Notes: generated by a model not told the origin, from the sequence alone. DNA of 64,000 nt from Clostridium sp. KNHs205 (GCF_000702945.1 NZ_JNLE01000005.1:496001-560000); one strand, 5' to 3'. Numbered from the stretch's first letter, positions 25,829 through 34,264 are shown. Numbers and translations are program-made.

Positions 25829-26179
25829 CTACTTTGTTTTATCTATTGCTTTTTTCATTGCTTTGCTAACTTCCTGGTTAACCGATTCCTGATAGATGTC
25901 TGCATAAGTTTTTGAATCTTTGATTAGATCGTCGCAAAAAGCTGCCACATCATTTCCCGTCACTTCGAGCACGCCTTTCCCCATGGCTGCACCTTCTGTA
26001 AAAAGATCAATAATCCCCGATAGCAAACCTGTCCCTTCATTTATCTCTACAGGGCCAACCTTAAACAAATATTTCTGAATCTCTTTATATACAATCTGAT
26101 AATCCTGGGGAAGCGCTTTGACACGGTTCATGTGCGCCTTCCATTCCCTTTTACCTTCAATAATTTCTTGTATACTCAT
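25829..26179 (-). CDS. DUF1048 family protein
   Basis: 116 residues from the ATG at 26179 (a TTG 12 nt upstream sits directly against the AAGGA site and is less likely). The pattern REWKAHMNRVKALPQDYQIV followed by GVLEVTGNDVAAFCDDLI is the DUF1048 helical fold, first described for small proteins of Gram-positive bacteria that regularly sit beside PadR regulators and ABC exporters. It shares its layout with the next gene upstream, including the pairing of ITDLF-like and FCD/FCY motifs, so the two are paralogues. Function unproven; a partner or co-regulator of PadR is a reasonable guess. Confidence 0.85.
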   Translation of the reverse strand: MSIQEIIEGKREWKAHMNRVKALPQDYQIVYKEIQKYLFKVGPVEINEGTGLLSGIIDLFTEGAAMGKGVLEVTGNDVAAFCDDLIKDSKTYADIYQESVNQEVSKAMKKAIDKTK

Positions 26180-26311
26180 ATAATTAACCAATCCTTTCTT
26201 AAAGCTTGCAAACTTTGGGCTGCAGGCAAAAATTTACGTATAAAATGTCCTTCTTTTCGTATGAAATTTGCTTTTTTTCATATAAAGTATCCTGTATTTC
26301 ACACAATCCTT

Positions 26312-26659
26312 CTATTTACCTAACTTTTTAGTAATAGTATTATTAAGCTGCTGGCGCCACTTGTCACGATAGGATTTTGCTTCTCCTTCACCGACCAATG
26401 CGTAACAGAAACCCTTGATATCCTCTCCTAAAACCTCCTGAACACTCTGACCGTCTGCCGCCGTTTCTTCGAGCAGTCCAAGCACTCCCTCAAGAATTGG
26501 CATAAGATTGCGGCCGGAGAAATCGGAGTGTGTCCAAAGATTTGTTTTAACTTTTTCCCATGCTGCTTGAAAATCAATGGGCAGCTTTGCAGCTCGTTCT
26601 TCAAATATTTTCATTTCTTTCGTCATGTCACTTCCTGTGATTTTCTCCCAAAAATTCAT
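26312..26659 (-). CDS. DUF1048 family protein, second copy
   Basis: 115 residues with the DUF1048 pattern: MTKEMKIFEERAAKLPIDFQ, GVLGLLEETAADGQSVQEVL and DIKGFCYALVGEGEAKSYRD. Its start codon overlaps the padR stop by 4 nt, so the two are coupled. PadR followed by one or two DUF1048 genes and an ABC-2 exporter is a recurrent Firmicutes arrangement. The role of DUF1048 proteins has not been established; the helical, acidic sequence suggests a protein-protein interaction module. Confidence 0.87.
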   Translation of the reverse strand: MNFWEKITGSDMTKEMKIFEERAAKLPIDFQAAWEKVKTNLWTHSDFSGRNLMPILEGVLGLLEETAADGQSVQEVLGEDIKGFCYALVGEGEAKSYRDKWRQQLNNTITKKLGK

Positions 26660-26982
26660 TGTTCTTTCTCCTTTAGCTCATTAATTCTTGATGATACAAA
26701 ATTCCATCTTTCCCAAAATTTTCTCAGTTCCTCCCGTCCCGCATCATTGAGGGTGAAAAACTTTCGGGGTGGACCCATATCGGATGGTTTCTTTTCTATA
26801 TCTACAAGCTTATTCTTCTCAAGCCTCACCAAAATGGTGTAAACTGTCCCATCTACAACATCCGAAAATCCCAGTGCATTCAGCCGCTTTGTGATTTCGT
26901 AACCATAGATTTCCTCGTGGCTGATGATTTCAAGAACACAGCCTTCCAGTACACCCTTTAACATTTCTGTGATATTTTCCAA
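26656..26982 (-). CDS. PadR family transcriptional regulator
   Basis: 108 residues from a TTG at 26982, 8 nt after GGAGG; a GTG 9 nt upstream overlaps that RBS and cannot be used efficiently. The winged helix is complete: MLKGVLEGCVLEIISHEEIY, GYEITKRLNALGFSDV, GTVYTILVRLEKNKLVDIEK and GPPRKFFTLNDAGREEL. PadR proteins repress detoxification and efflux genes until a small molecule binds. A perfect 12-bp dyad overlaps the -10 element of the promoter about 460 bp upstream, which is a likely autoregulatory site. The leader between promoter and gene is filled by a 7/8-bp repeat array. Confidence 0.9.
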   Translation of the reverse strand: MENITEMLKGVLEGCVLEIISHEEIYGYEITKRLNALGFSDVVDGTVYTILVRLEKNKLVDIEKKPSDMGPPRKFFTLNDAGREELRKFWERWNFVSSRINELKEKEQ

Positions 26983-26998
26983 TTTAATCACCTCCAGT

Positions 26999-27312
26999 AT
27001 TCAGGTTTCAGGTTTCAGGTTTCAGGTTTCAGGTTTCAGGTTTCAGGTTTCAGGTTTCAGGTTTCAAGGTTTCAAGGTTTCAAGGTTTCAAAGTTTCAAA
27101 GTTTCAAGGTTTCAAGGTTTCAAGGTTTCAAGGTTTCAAGGTTTCAAGGTTTCAAGGTTTCAAGGTTTCAAGGTTTCAAGGTCTCAAGGTTTCAAGGTTT
27201 CAAGGTTTCAAGGTTTCAAGGTTTCAAGGTTTCAAGGTTTCAAGGTTTCAAGGTCTCAAGGTCTCAAGGTCTCAAGGTCTCAAGGTCTCAAGGTCTCAAG
27301 GTCTCAAGGTCT
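26999..27312. repeat. Heptamer/octamer repeat array in the padR leader
   Basis: About nine copies of TTTCAGG (7 bp, 26999-27061) change into about 31 copies of an octamer: TTTCAAGG for most, TTTCAAAG twice, and TCTCAAGG for the last seven or so. The array begins 17 nt upstream of the TTG start of padR, directly behind its RBS, and ends about 130 bp before the likely transcription start, so it forms most of the 5' untranslated leader. Confidence 0.95.
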
Positions 27313-27450
27313 TCATGTTTCAGTATTCTTTACTCTGTTATTTTGATATTCTATAATAATCATTACAACTATCAAACAATACCGAAATACAGAATTGCGT
27401 ATCACTACTATTCAGTAATACAGATATTCAGTATTACTTATTACTACTAT

Positions 27451-27479
27451 ATAGTATCACATATTAGTGGTATTGTCAA
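27451..27479 (-). promoter_or_regulatory. padR operon promoter with overlapping operator dyad
   Basis: On the minus strand, TTGACA (27474-27479) and TACTAT (27451-27456) are 17 bp apart. The perfect palindrome TACTATATAGTA at 27445-27456 includes the -10 hexamer, an ideal position for repression. The rest of the gap 27313-27786 holds another imperfect dyad, AGTAATAC...GTATTACT near 27414-27440, downstream of the start site. Confidence 0.7.
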
Positions 27480-27717
27480 CATGCTATATTTAACTACAAA
27501 CAAAGATAATATAAAAACTGATTTACCTCAAAAATAAAAACACCCCACAGTTTGCAGCTTATTAAAATACCCTGGTACATGCAGGCACGCTGCCAAACAT
27601 TAAGCATGAACATCCCTTTGAGCCAAAAGGAAAATGCCTCAATTTAACCAAAAATTTTTATTTTTCTATTTCCACCTTAATTCCGATGGTAGATTTTAGC
27701 AATTTATGGTATGATAA

Positions 27718-27741
27718 CTATTAGAGTAATTACTCTAATAG
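27718..27741 (+). promoter_or_regulatory. 24-bp perfect palindromic operator upstream of the TetR gene
   Basis: CTATTAGAGTAA joined to TTACTCTAATAG is a perfect 24-bp palindrome, 45 bp before the TetR start and a few bases after a TATGAT -10-like hexamer (27710-27715). Size and position suit a TetR-family homodimer binding site. Confidence 0.75.
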
Positions 27742-27786
27742 AATTTATTTAGTATTAGTCAGACACCACCAAGGAGGTTTCTTAGA

Positions 27787-28371
27787 ATGTCACAGATAAC
27801 AAAGAGAGCCTTAGAAGACTCCCTCAAAAAACTACTGCTTCAAAAACCACTAAGCAAAATCACCATTTCTGACATTGCAAATGATTGTGGCATTAATCGC
27901 ATGACCTTTTATTATCATTTCAAGGATATTTATGATTTAATTGAATGGATCTGTATAGAAGAAACGGCAAGAGCAATTAACGGTAAAAAAACATATGAGA
28001 CCTGGCAGCAGGGTTTTTTGCAAACCTTTCAAATGGTTCTTGAGAACAAGCCATTTATTTCAAATGTTTATCATTCTATCAGCAGAGAGAAAATTGAAGA
28101 CTACTTCTATGCAATAACTTATGATTTGCTGATTGGAGTTATTGAAGAAAAAGCAGCCGGCATGAAGGTTTCGGAGGCAGACAAAAAGTTCATAGCAAAT
28201 TTTTATAATTTTGCCTTTGTAGGCCTGCTTATGGACTGGATCAAAAAGGATATGAAGGAAAATCCACAATTAATTATAGATCAACTTAGCACTTTGATTC
28301 ATGGAGAAGTATCACGAGCATTAGAAAAGTATCAAAATAAGAAAACTTATCAAATCCATAAAAATGATTAA
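27787..28371 (+). CDS. TetR/AcrR family regulator
   Basis: 194 residues. The N-terminal helix-turn-helix is clear: LEDSLKKLLLQKPLSKITIS, DIANDCGINRMTFYYHFKDI, then YDLIEWICIEE. The C-terminal ligand domain resembles that of the DhaS-like subgroup (ENKPFISNVYHSISREKIED). RBS AAGGAGG. A 24-bp perfect palindrome lies just upstream and is probably its own operator. The next gene, 120 bp downstream on the same strand, is an oleate hydratase, so this regulator probably responds to unsaturated fatty acids or controls that detoxification step. Confidence 0.9.
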   Translation: MSQITKRALEDSLKKLLLQKPLSKITISDIANDCGINRMTFYYHFKDIYDLIEWICIEETARAINGKKTYETWQQGFLQTFQMVLENKPFISNVYHSISREKIEDYFYAITYDLLIGVIEEKAAGMKVSEADKKFIANFYNFAFVGLLMDWIKKDMKENPQLIIDQLSTLIHGEVSRALEKYQNKKTYQIHKND

Positions 28372-28494
28372 AATATATACAGTATTGCCTACATGATGTA
28401 AATCTTATCAATGTCAGATGATTGATTATTGTAGTAATTTCAGCAAATAGTACAATAGTGAGTGAAAGAAATCATAAAACTGGAGGTAATCACT

Positions 28495-30270
28495 ATGTAT
28501 TATTCTAAAGGAAATTATGAATCACTTGCCCGACCGGAAAAACCCAAAGGTGTAGAATCTAAATCAGCTTATTTAATCGGTTCAGGTCTCGCTTCACTTG
28601 CTGCCGCAGCTTTTCTTGTTCGTGACGGACAGATGGAAGGCAAAAGAATCCATATCTTAGAGAAGGATTCTCTCGCAGGTGGTGCCTGCGATGGATATGA
28701 ATATGACAACACCGGATTTGTGATTCGCGGTGGTCGTGAGGTGGATAATCGCTATGAGTGCCTGTGGGACTTATTCCATTCCATTCCTTCCTTGGAAGTC
28801 GAGAATGCCAGTGTGTTGGATGAGTTCTATTGGCTCAACAAGCATGACCCAAACAGCTCTCTCATGCGCGCAACAGTAAACCGCGGCGAAGACGCCCATA
28901 CTGACGGTAAATTTGGTTTATCCGACAAGGGCACCCAAGAAATCATGAGGCTGTTTTTTACCCCGGATGAAGCTCTGTATAACAGACGTATTTCTGAAGT
29001 ATTCAGCGAGGAGGTTCTGAATTCGAATTTCTGGTTGTACTGGCGTACGATGTTCGCTTTTGAAAACTGGCATAGTGCTCTGGAAATGAAGTTGTATATT
29101 AAACGTTTCGTTCATCATATTGGCGGTATGCCTGATTTCACAGCGGTACGTTTTACAAAGCTGAACCAGTACGAATCCATGATCCTGCCATTAATCAGGT
29201 ATTTAGATGCCCATAACGTTCAGTTCCATTACGGCACCAAGGTGGAGAACATACAATTTGACACCAAAACCGATAAGAAAGTCGCTACCCGTATAGATAT
29301 TATCAGGGATAATCAGAAGGATCATATCGATTTGACCGAAGACGATCTGGTGTTTATCACCAACGGTGGTTGCGTTGAGAATTCCTCTATCGGTAACCAA
29401 AACACTCCCGCTGCTTTCAATCATGAGCTCAAACAAGGCGGCGGCTGGGATATGTGGCGTAAAATAGCGGCTCAGGATCCGTCTTTCGGGCACCCGGATA
29501 AATTCTGCTATGATGCAGAGCAAAGTAATTGGATGTCTGCAACTGTGACGACCTTAGACAACCGCATTCCTCCTTATATTCAGAACATCTGCAAACGTGA
29601 TCCCTTCAGCGGTAAAGTCGTTACCGGCGGTATCGTAACCGTTAAGGACTCCAACTGGCTGCTCAGCTGGACCTTTAACCGCCAGCCTCATTTCCGTAAT
29701 CAGCCCAAGGATCAGTTGGTTGGCTGGATTTATGGTTTATTTACCGACAAGCCCGGCAACTATATCAAAAAGCCTATGCGTGATTGCACCGGTAAGGAGA
29801 TCTGCATGGAGTGGCTGTACCACCTCGGTGTTCCGGAAAATCAAATTGAGGATATGGCAGAGAACAGTGCTAACACCGTGCCTTGTATGATGCCCTATAT
29901 AACTGCCTTCTTCATGCCCCGCGAGGCCGGTGACCGCCCTGCCGTTATTCCGGCTGGCAGCGTTAACTTTGCTTTCCTTGGTCAATTTGCTGAAACAACA
30001 CGTGATACAATCTTTACTATAGAATACTCTGTCCGTACAGCTATGGAAAGTGTCTACACACTTTTAAATATTGACCGTGGTGTACCAGAAGTATGGAGCA
30101 GCACTTACGATATTCGTGATCTCCTCAATGCAACCTCAACCTTAAGTGATGGTAAGAAGCTTACAGATATCAATCTTGATCCTAATGTTAAGGCAGCCCT
30201 TGGAGAAGCACTTAAGAAGATTGCAGGCACAGATATTGAAAAGTTATTGAAAGAATATCATTTGATTTAG
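28495..30270 (+). CDS. Oleate hydratase (FAD-dependent, myosin-cross-reactive antigen family)
   Basis: 591 residues from the ATG at 28495, preceded by GGAGG; 11 extra codons upstream lack an RBS. This is a full-length member of the fatty acid hydratase family, which adds water to the cis-9 bond of oleic or linoleic acid to give 10-hydroxy acids, with FAD needed for structure and activity. The dinucleotide fold is AYLIGSGLASLAAAAFLVRD. The family signature GGREVDNRYECLWDLF contains the conserved Glu82. Also visible are WLLSWTFNRQPHFRNQP and the C-terminal GQFAETTRDTIFTIEYSVRT. It detoxifies host- or diet-derived unsaturated fatty acids in gut bacteria. Confidence 0.95.
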   Translation: MYYSKGNYESLARPEKPKGVESKSAYLIGSGLASLAAAAFLVRDGQMEGKRIHILEKDSLAGGACDGYEYDNTGFVIRGGREVDNRYECLWDLFHSIPSLEVENASVLDEFYWLNKHDPNSSLMRATVNRGEDAHTDGKFGLSDKGTQEIMRLFFTPDEALYNRRISEVFSEEVLNSNFWLYWRTMFAFENWHSALEMKLYIKRFVHHIGGMPDFTAVRFTKLNQYESMILPLIRYLDAHNVQFHYGTKVENIQFDTKTDKKVATRIDIIRDNQKDHIDLTEDDLVFITNGGCVENSSIGNQNTPAAFNHELKQGGGWDMWRKIAAQDPSFGHPDKFCYDAEQSNWMSATVTTLDNRIPPYIQNICKRDPFSGKVVTGGIVTVKDSNWLLSWTFNRQPHFRNQPKDQLVGWIYGLFTDKPGNYIKKPMRDCTGKEICMEWLYHLGVPENQIEDMAENSANTVPCMMPYITAFFMPREAGDRPAVIPAGSVNFAFLGQFAETTRDTIFTIEYSVRTAMESVYTLLNIDRGVPEVWSSTYDIRDLLNATSTLSDGKKLTDINLDPNVKAALGEALKKIAGTDIEKLLKEYHLI

Positions 30271-30326
30271 TTATAAGGTCAAGACAGAATCTAAACTAAT
30301 GAAACTTTGCTTCTTAATATAAAAAG

Positions 30327-30353
30327 GCTGGCTCTTAATTTAGGAGAGCCAGC
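30327..30353. terminator. Bidirectional terminator between oleate hydratase and SUKH-like gene
   Basis: GCTGGCTCT and AGAGCCAGC form a 9-bp stem with a 9-nt loop, followed on plus by TTCTTCTTTCTC and on minus by CTTTTTATATT. Confidence 0.8.
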
Positions 30354-30380
30354 TTCTTCTTTCTCTATACCACTTGAGTC

Positions 30381-31085
30381 CTATACTTGAAATCCAATAA
30401 CAATCCATTCATCAACATAACGCCAGAAACTAATATTATATTTAGGTTGAGTTTTGGCTGACCAAAATGTAGCATTATTTTCTTCACAGTTGGCAACATC
30501 AATTACTACATATGAGCCCATACCATTGCTAAAGAAACCAAAAGATGTGTTCAAGTCAATTTGCATAGGTTCCTCTAACTCATCGATAATACTCCACTCC
30601 AGATCATCATTCCCCAAATATGTGACTGATGCGATGGGTACCAATCCCATTGATTCACTGGCATAATAATAAAATCCGTTATGAACATTTTGGTAGAAGC
30701 TTTTCAGTGAAACAGGAACCTTATCCCAGCGTTTCTCTAATTCGCTATTCTCAAACTCATCTAGTGGATTTCTACCTTCATAATATAAAACATCGCCATT
30801 AGGATTTCTAACTGTATACAGGATGGAATATATATTGTTACATTTCATAACTTCGATTTCCTCAAGAAATTCAGATAAGTAGGCTATTGTATTATGCAGT
30901 TCAGTACCTATATATTTTCTCCAAAGATTTAAAAGCGCTTCTTTTCTATCATTTATATTCTCCTTGTTGAATATTTCACGCCAAACTTCTGGTATTAAGC
31001 CTTCTTTAATATTTCTAACTTCCTTACCAGATACCAGGCAAATTTCTTCATTATATTCTCTTAAATAATTTAATTTTTGTTCCAT
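30381..31085 (-). CDS. SUKH (SMI1/KNR4-like) family protein
   Basis: 234 residues, cytoplasmic. The centre and C-terminus fit the SMI1/KNR4 fold: VPVSLKSFYQNVHNGFYYYA, then GLVPIASVTYLG, DLNTSFGFFSNGMGSYVVID and a closing SFWRYVDEWIVIGF. In bacteria this superfamily is best known for immunity proteins of contact-dependent or secreted polymorphic toxins, but many solitary members have no known toxin. No toxin gene is next to it; it stands alone between a terminator and a MarR gene. RBS GAAGGG. Role as an orphan immunity protein is inferred. Confidence 0.7.
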   Translation of the reverse strand: MEQKLNYLREYNEEICLVSGKEVRNIKEGLIPEVWREIFNKENINDRKEALLNLWRKYIGTELHNTIAYLSEFLEEIEVMKCNNIYSILYTVRNPNGDVLYYEGRNPLDEFENSELEKRWDKVPVSLKSFYQNVHNGFYYYASESMGLVPIASVTYLGNDDLEWSIIDELEEPMQIDLNTSFGFFSNGMGSYVVIDVANCEENNATFWSAKTQPKYNISFWRYVDEWIVIGFQV

Positions 31086-31127
31086 ATGATCAATCCCTTC
31101 TTTTCTAAAGGTGCAAAATACTATCCT

Positions 31128-31583
31128 CTATATATGCGAATTTTGGCCGACATTTTCATAAACTTTTTTCAAAAATCCTAAAAAAAGTGATTTTTCATCT
31201 TCTGAAAGACCAGCCAGTAAGGCATCTGATATCTCATTCAACATATACATTGTATCTTTCATCACATCCGTGGCTTTTTCAGTAAGGACGAGGTGCATGG
31301 TCCGACCATCCTTTATTCCTGAACCCCTGACAATAAAACCATTCTTTACCAGACTGTTTAACAAACTGGTAACAGAAGGCCCTGAAATCTGCATTGCCTC
31401 ACTTAAATACTTTCGACTAATTTCATGACCTGTTCTTTGACCGCCTTGTATATGTCCCAAAAGGCGGACTTGAGGTTCTGTGACATGATAATAGGTGAGT
31501 TTTTGATCAATTTGGTATCGTAGAGCGTGAGCAATATTCTTTATATAAAAATCATGATTTGGGATACGTGTGTTATTGTCCAT
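31128..31583 (-). CDS. MarR family transcriptional regulator
   Basis: 151 residues with the MarR winged helix: VTEPQVRLLGHIQGGQRTGH, KYLSEAMQISGPSVTSLLNS, LVKNGFIVRGSGIKDGRTMH and LTEKATDVM. It is the second gene of a two-gene unit, 71 bp behind an MFS drug exporter, a common arrangement in which the regulator represses the pump until a substrate binds. A perfect 20-bp palindrome ahead of the pump gene is its likely operator. RBS GGGAG. Confidence 0.9.
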   Translation of the reverse strand: MDNNTRIPNHDFYIKNIAHALRYQIDQKLTYYHVTEPQVRLLGHIQGGQRTGHEISRKYLSEAMQISGPSVTSLLNSLVKNGFIVRGSGIKDGRTMHLVLTEKATDVMKDTMYMLNEISDALLAGLSEDEKSLFLGFLKKVYENVGQNSHI

Positions 31584-31654
31584 GGTGCACTCCCTTTCAA
31601 TTAGGTTTATCTCTACTTATTGTATCCCAAAAGTAATATAGTGTCTACTGTCTA

Positions 31655-33091
31655 CTACTCTACTCCTTCTTCTAAAGAAATTGATTTGGGCATAAGCCAT
31701 ACAAGGCAAAGACCAATTACAACTATGGCAGCTACAATTAAAACGCAGTATTCCATAGCCCTGCTATCACCTACTGTACTCTGAAGATGAAAGAAAAGTG
31801 TTACAACGACAGCAGAGCCTATTGCTGAAGCCAGTTGCTGAATAGCACTCAATGAACCACTTGCACTGCCGGCTTCATCCTGAGCAAGATCACCGAGAGC
31901 TACATCGTAAATACTGCTGAAACAAGCCCCCATACCTGCACCAATAATCATAATAGCCGGCGCCATCATTAGTGCTGTAGCCGTAGCTCCTTTTAAAAAG
32001 AGGGTAATCCAGAGTACAAAAGCACCAAACAGTGTTAAGCCAAGTCCGATCACGACAATTTTACGCCCCATTTTATTTAAAAGTGGTCGGCATACAGTCG
32101 AAGAAATGACAATACCAATTGCCATTGGGCAAAGACCCAGTGCAGCTTCATAAGCAGACAAATGCAGTACCATTTGGAAAAACAGAGAAATAACATATGA
32201 CAGGCCACTTACTGCTGCAAAAAATGCAAGACCTAACAGCATACCAGAGGTAAATCCTTTATTCTTGAATAATTCCGGCTTAATGAGCGGGTTAGAAGCA
32301 TGTATTTGTCTAAATGCAAATGCACCTAGAAACAAAATTCCTGCTAACAGGCTGATAACAGGTACTATCGTCCAACCTGCCACTGGACCTTCATTCAATC
32401 CATAAATTAATCCCAACATAGAAATTCCAAGCAATAAAGTCCCTATGCCATCCAACTTTTCCTCTGAGTTAGGCTGATCATGGGGTAATAATTTAATTGC
32501 AGCAACCAATCCTATAAGACCAAGAATTATGTTAATAAGAAACATAGGTCTCCAGCCAAGACCTCCGATATTCGCCTGAATGATAAATCCAGCCAGAATA
32601 GGGCCAAAAACGGAGGATATGCTCATAATCGGTCCAAATACACTGACAGCACGAGGAAACTGCTCACGTGAAAATGTCGCCATTAGGATGCTCATCCCCT
32701 GTGGTATCAGCAATGCGCCAAAACCACCCTGTATCAAACGACCCATGATAATCATAGTCGGATTGACAGAGAATCCGCAAAAAGCCGATGCCAGTGTAAA
32801 TCCAATAATTCCAATTAAATATAAACGCCTCTTTCCATACCTGTCGCCCAGACGTCCTCCAATAACCAGTAACACTCCCATAGCCAAAGCATAAGCTGCA
32901 GTGAGCCATTTAATCAATAGTTCTCCGCCACCAATACTTTGCACAATGGAGGGAGCGGCTATATTGGTAATGGTTGAATCCATAAGGTCAAGAACATCCG
33001 CAATTATAACGACCATTAGAATCATTCTTAAACGAGGCGTCAGACGTGATGGGTCAGAAGCTTTTAGTGAGTTTGAATTTGAATTTTTCAT
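31655..33091 (-). CDS. MFS multidrug transporter, DHA2 (14-helix) type
   Basis: 478 residues with about 14 hydrophobic segments. Motif A appears as GGRLGDRYGKRRLYLIG after helix 2, and helix 1 carries DLMDSTITNIAAPSI, the motif D1 of drug:H+ antiporter family 2. GQ/GGF motifs around GRLIQGGFGALLIPQGMSIL agree with QacA/EmrB-like pumps. It exports toxic amphipathic compounds using the proton gradient. It is transcribed ahead of a MarR gene from a region carrying two dyads (33118-33188). Confidence 0.92.
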   Translation of the reverse strand: MKNSNSNSLKASDPSRLTPRLRMILMVVIIADVLDLMDSTITNIAAPSIVQSIGGGELLIKWLTAAYALAMGVLLVIGGRLGDRYGKRRLYLIGIIGFTLASAFCGFSVNPTMIIMGRLIQGGFGALLIPQGMSILMATFSREQFPRAVSVFGPIMSISSVFGPILAGFIIQANIGGLGWRPMFLINIILGLIGLVAAIKLLPHDQPNSEEKLDGIGTLLLGISMLGLIYGLNEGPVAGWTIVPVISLLAGILFLGAFAFRQIHASNPLIKPELFKNKGFTSGMLLGLAFFAAVSGLSYVISLFFQMVLHLSAYEAALGLCPMAIGIVISSTVCRPLLNKMGRKIVVIGLGLTLFGAFVLWITLFLKGATATALMMAPAIMIIGAGMGACFSSIYDVALGDLAQDEAGSASGSLSAIQQLASAIGSAVVVTLFFHLQSTVGDSRAMEYCVLIVAAIVVIGLCLVWLMPKSISLEEGVE

Positions 33092-33117
33092 AAGATTCTC
33101 CTAATTTGATAAGTTTG

Positions 33118-33188
33118 ATAGGTAGAATTCTACCTATTTTAGTTAAATAATGTACCAACTAAAATATAGTCAGCATCTTAATTGGTAC
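33118..33188 (-). promoter_or_regulatory. Two operator dyads upstream of the MFS-MarR unit
   Basis: ATAGGTAGAATTCTACCTAT (33118-33137) is a perfect 20-bp palindrome, 27 bp from the MFS start codon. A second pair, GTACCAACTAA (33152-33162) and TTAATTGGTAC (33178-33188), is inverted with one mismatch and a 15-bp gap; a TTGTAC -35-like and TATATT -10-like element fall within this region on the minus strand. Confidence 0.65.
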
Positions 33189-33258
33189 AAACACTTCTCA
33201 GATAAGCTATTGGTATAACAGTAAAATAATGTTTTTCTTTCTTACCCACATAAAGGAC

Positions 33259-33858
33259 TTAAAATCTGAAGTTCTTTCTCCATTCTCCCCTCGGGCCTCC
33301 ATGCTGTCTTCCCTTATGGCCATGATGTGAGAATCCTTCGGAATCCATTTCAGGGAAAGCACCCCCAAACGGCATCTCTCTTCCTGAAAATTCATCCCCA
33401 TTTTTCGTGAGAACATCTTCCATGGAAAGAATCAGCTTGTTCAAAAGCTCAGAAAGCTGTGTTTTATCTTCTTCAGACAGACCCGCACACCAGGTTTCAG
33501 CCGCCTTCTGCCTTGGATTGATTAACTCTTTTTCGAACTCTCGCCCTTTTTCGGTTAAATATACATTAATGACCCGCTTGTCATTTTCATTTTGACGACG
33601 TTCTACATACCCATTCTTTTCAAGCTTCATAACAAGTTCTCCAAGTAAAGAAGGGCGGATATCCAACTTTTCTGTAATTTCCGTTTGTGTCATGCCATCC
33701 TTTTCTGCTAAGATTTTCAGAACAATCCCTTGTGCACGACCAATATTATTTTGAGCATCCGGATTTTTAAAATGGTGCTCGCTGTGAATCAGCCTGTGAA
33801 CCAAATTTGTGCAACTTCGTATTTGTTGTAACAGTGTATCAGAGATATTTTCATTCAT
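33259..33858 (-). CDS. MarR family regulator with His/Gly-rich tail
   Basis: 199 residues from the ATG at 33858 (RBS GGAG); an earlier start has no RBS. The winged helix is typical: RAQGIVLKILAEKDGMTQTE, KLDIRPSLLGELVMKLEKNG, YVERRQNENDKRVINVYLTE. The last 45 residues (GREMPFGGAFPEMDSEGF, HHGHKGRQHGGPRGEW) are glycine- and histidine-rich, unlike most MarR proteins, and might bind a metal. Two identical AAGGTACCTTATA sites flank its promoter, indicating autoregulation. It points toward the MFS-MarR pair downstream but has its own promoter. Confidence 0.87.
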   Translation of the reverse strand: MNENISDTLLQQIRSCTNLVHRLIHSEHHFKNPDAQNNIGRAQGIVLKILAEKDGMTQTEITEKLDIRPSLLGELVMKLEKNGYVERRQNENDKRVINVYLTEKGREFEKELINPRQKAAETWCAGLSEEDKTQLSELLNKLILSMEDVLTKNGDEFSGREMPFGGAFPEMDSEGFSHHGHKGRQHGGPRGEWRKNFRF

Positions 33859-33882
33859 ACAGGTTAACTCCTTTCGTTTTTT

Positions 33883-33950
33883 AAGGTACCTTATAATCAA
33901 AAGTATAAATCTGAATTTCATTATTGTCAAGATGTTTTTTAAGGTACCTT
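33883..33950 (-). promoter_or_regulatory. Promoter of the second MarR gene with two identical operators
   Basis: Minus strand: -35 TTGACA (33925-33930), 17-bp spacer, -10 TATACT (33902-33907). The palindrome AAGGTACCTT occurs at 33883-33892 (between -10 and the gene) and again at 33941-33950 (upstream of -35), each within the same TTTTAAGGTACCTTATA context and 58 bp apart. Confidence 0.8.
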
Positions 33951-34135
33951 ATATTATTTTTCTAATATAATTGAATGAATAAAAATCTCTGCTTTTTATG
34001 ATTAATTGCTAGTAAGCATATATTTGATAAATTGAACTTGCTCAATATAATTAAACAATTTAATAAGAAAATCATTATCACTTTAATACTTTTATTATTT
34101 ATTACCATAATATATCTATAAACGACAAAAAAATA

Positions 34136-34180
34136 TGTATCTGTCTAATAAAAAATAATTTATTAGATAAACAGATGCAT
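34136..34180 (-). terminator. Intrinsic terminator after the CheX-like gene
   Basis: TCTAATAAA pairs with TTTATTAGA, extended by ATCTG/CAGAT after a bulge; on the minus strand it is followed by ATATTTTTTTGTCG. It lies about 85 nt past the stop. The remainder of 33951-34264 is AT-rich and shows nothing else. Confidence 0.75.
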
Positions 34181-34264
34181 CCATATAATATTTTATATCC
34201 TTATATCAGTATCAATTTCCATACGGTATGCTGCAACATTTTTCTTATTTAAACTTACCTGATC

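Noticed and set aside
26924..27346. A 140-residue plus-strand ORF of GFKVSRFQ repeats
   Set aside because: Translation of the 7/8-bp repeat array; it begins inside padR on the opposite strand and has no RBS.
27343..27537. 64-residue Tyr/Ile-rich plus-strand ORF
   Set aside because: It covers the padR promoter and operator on the other strand, is AT-biased and has no RBS.
30381..31085. Polymorphic toxin-immunity pair
   Set aside because: Only the SUKH-like protein is present; neighbouring genes encode a MarR and an oleate hydratase, not a toxin.
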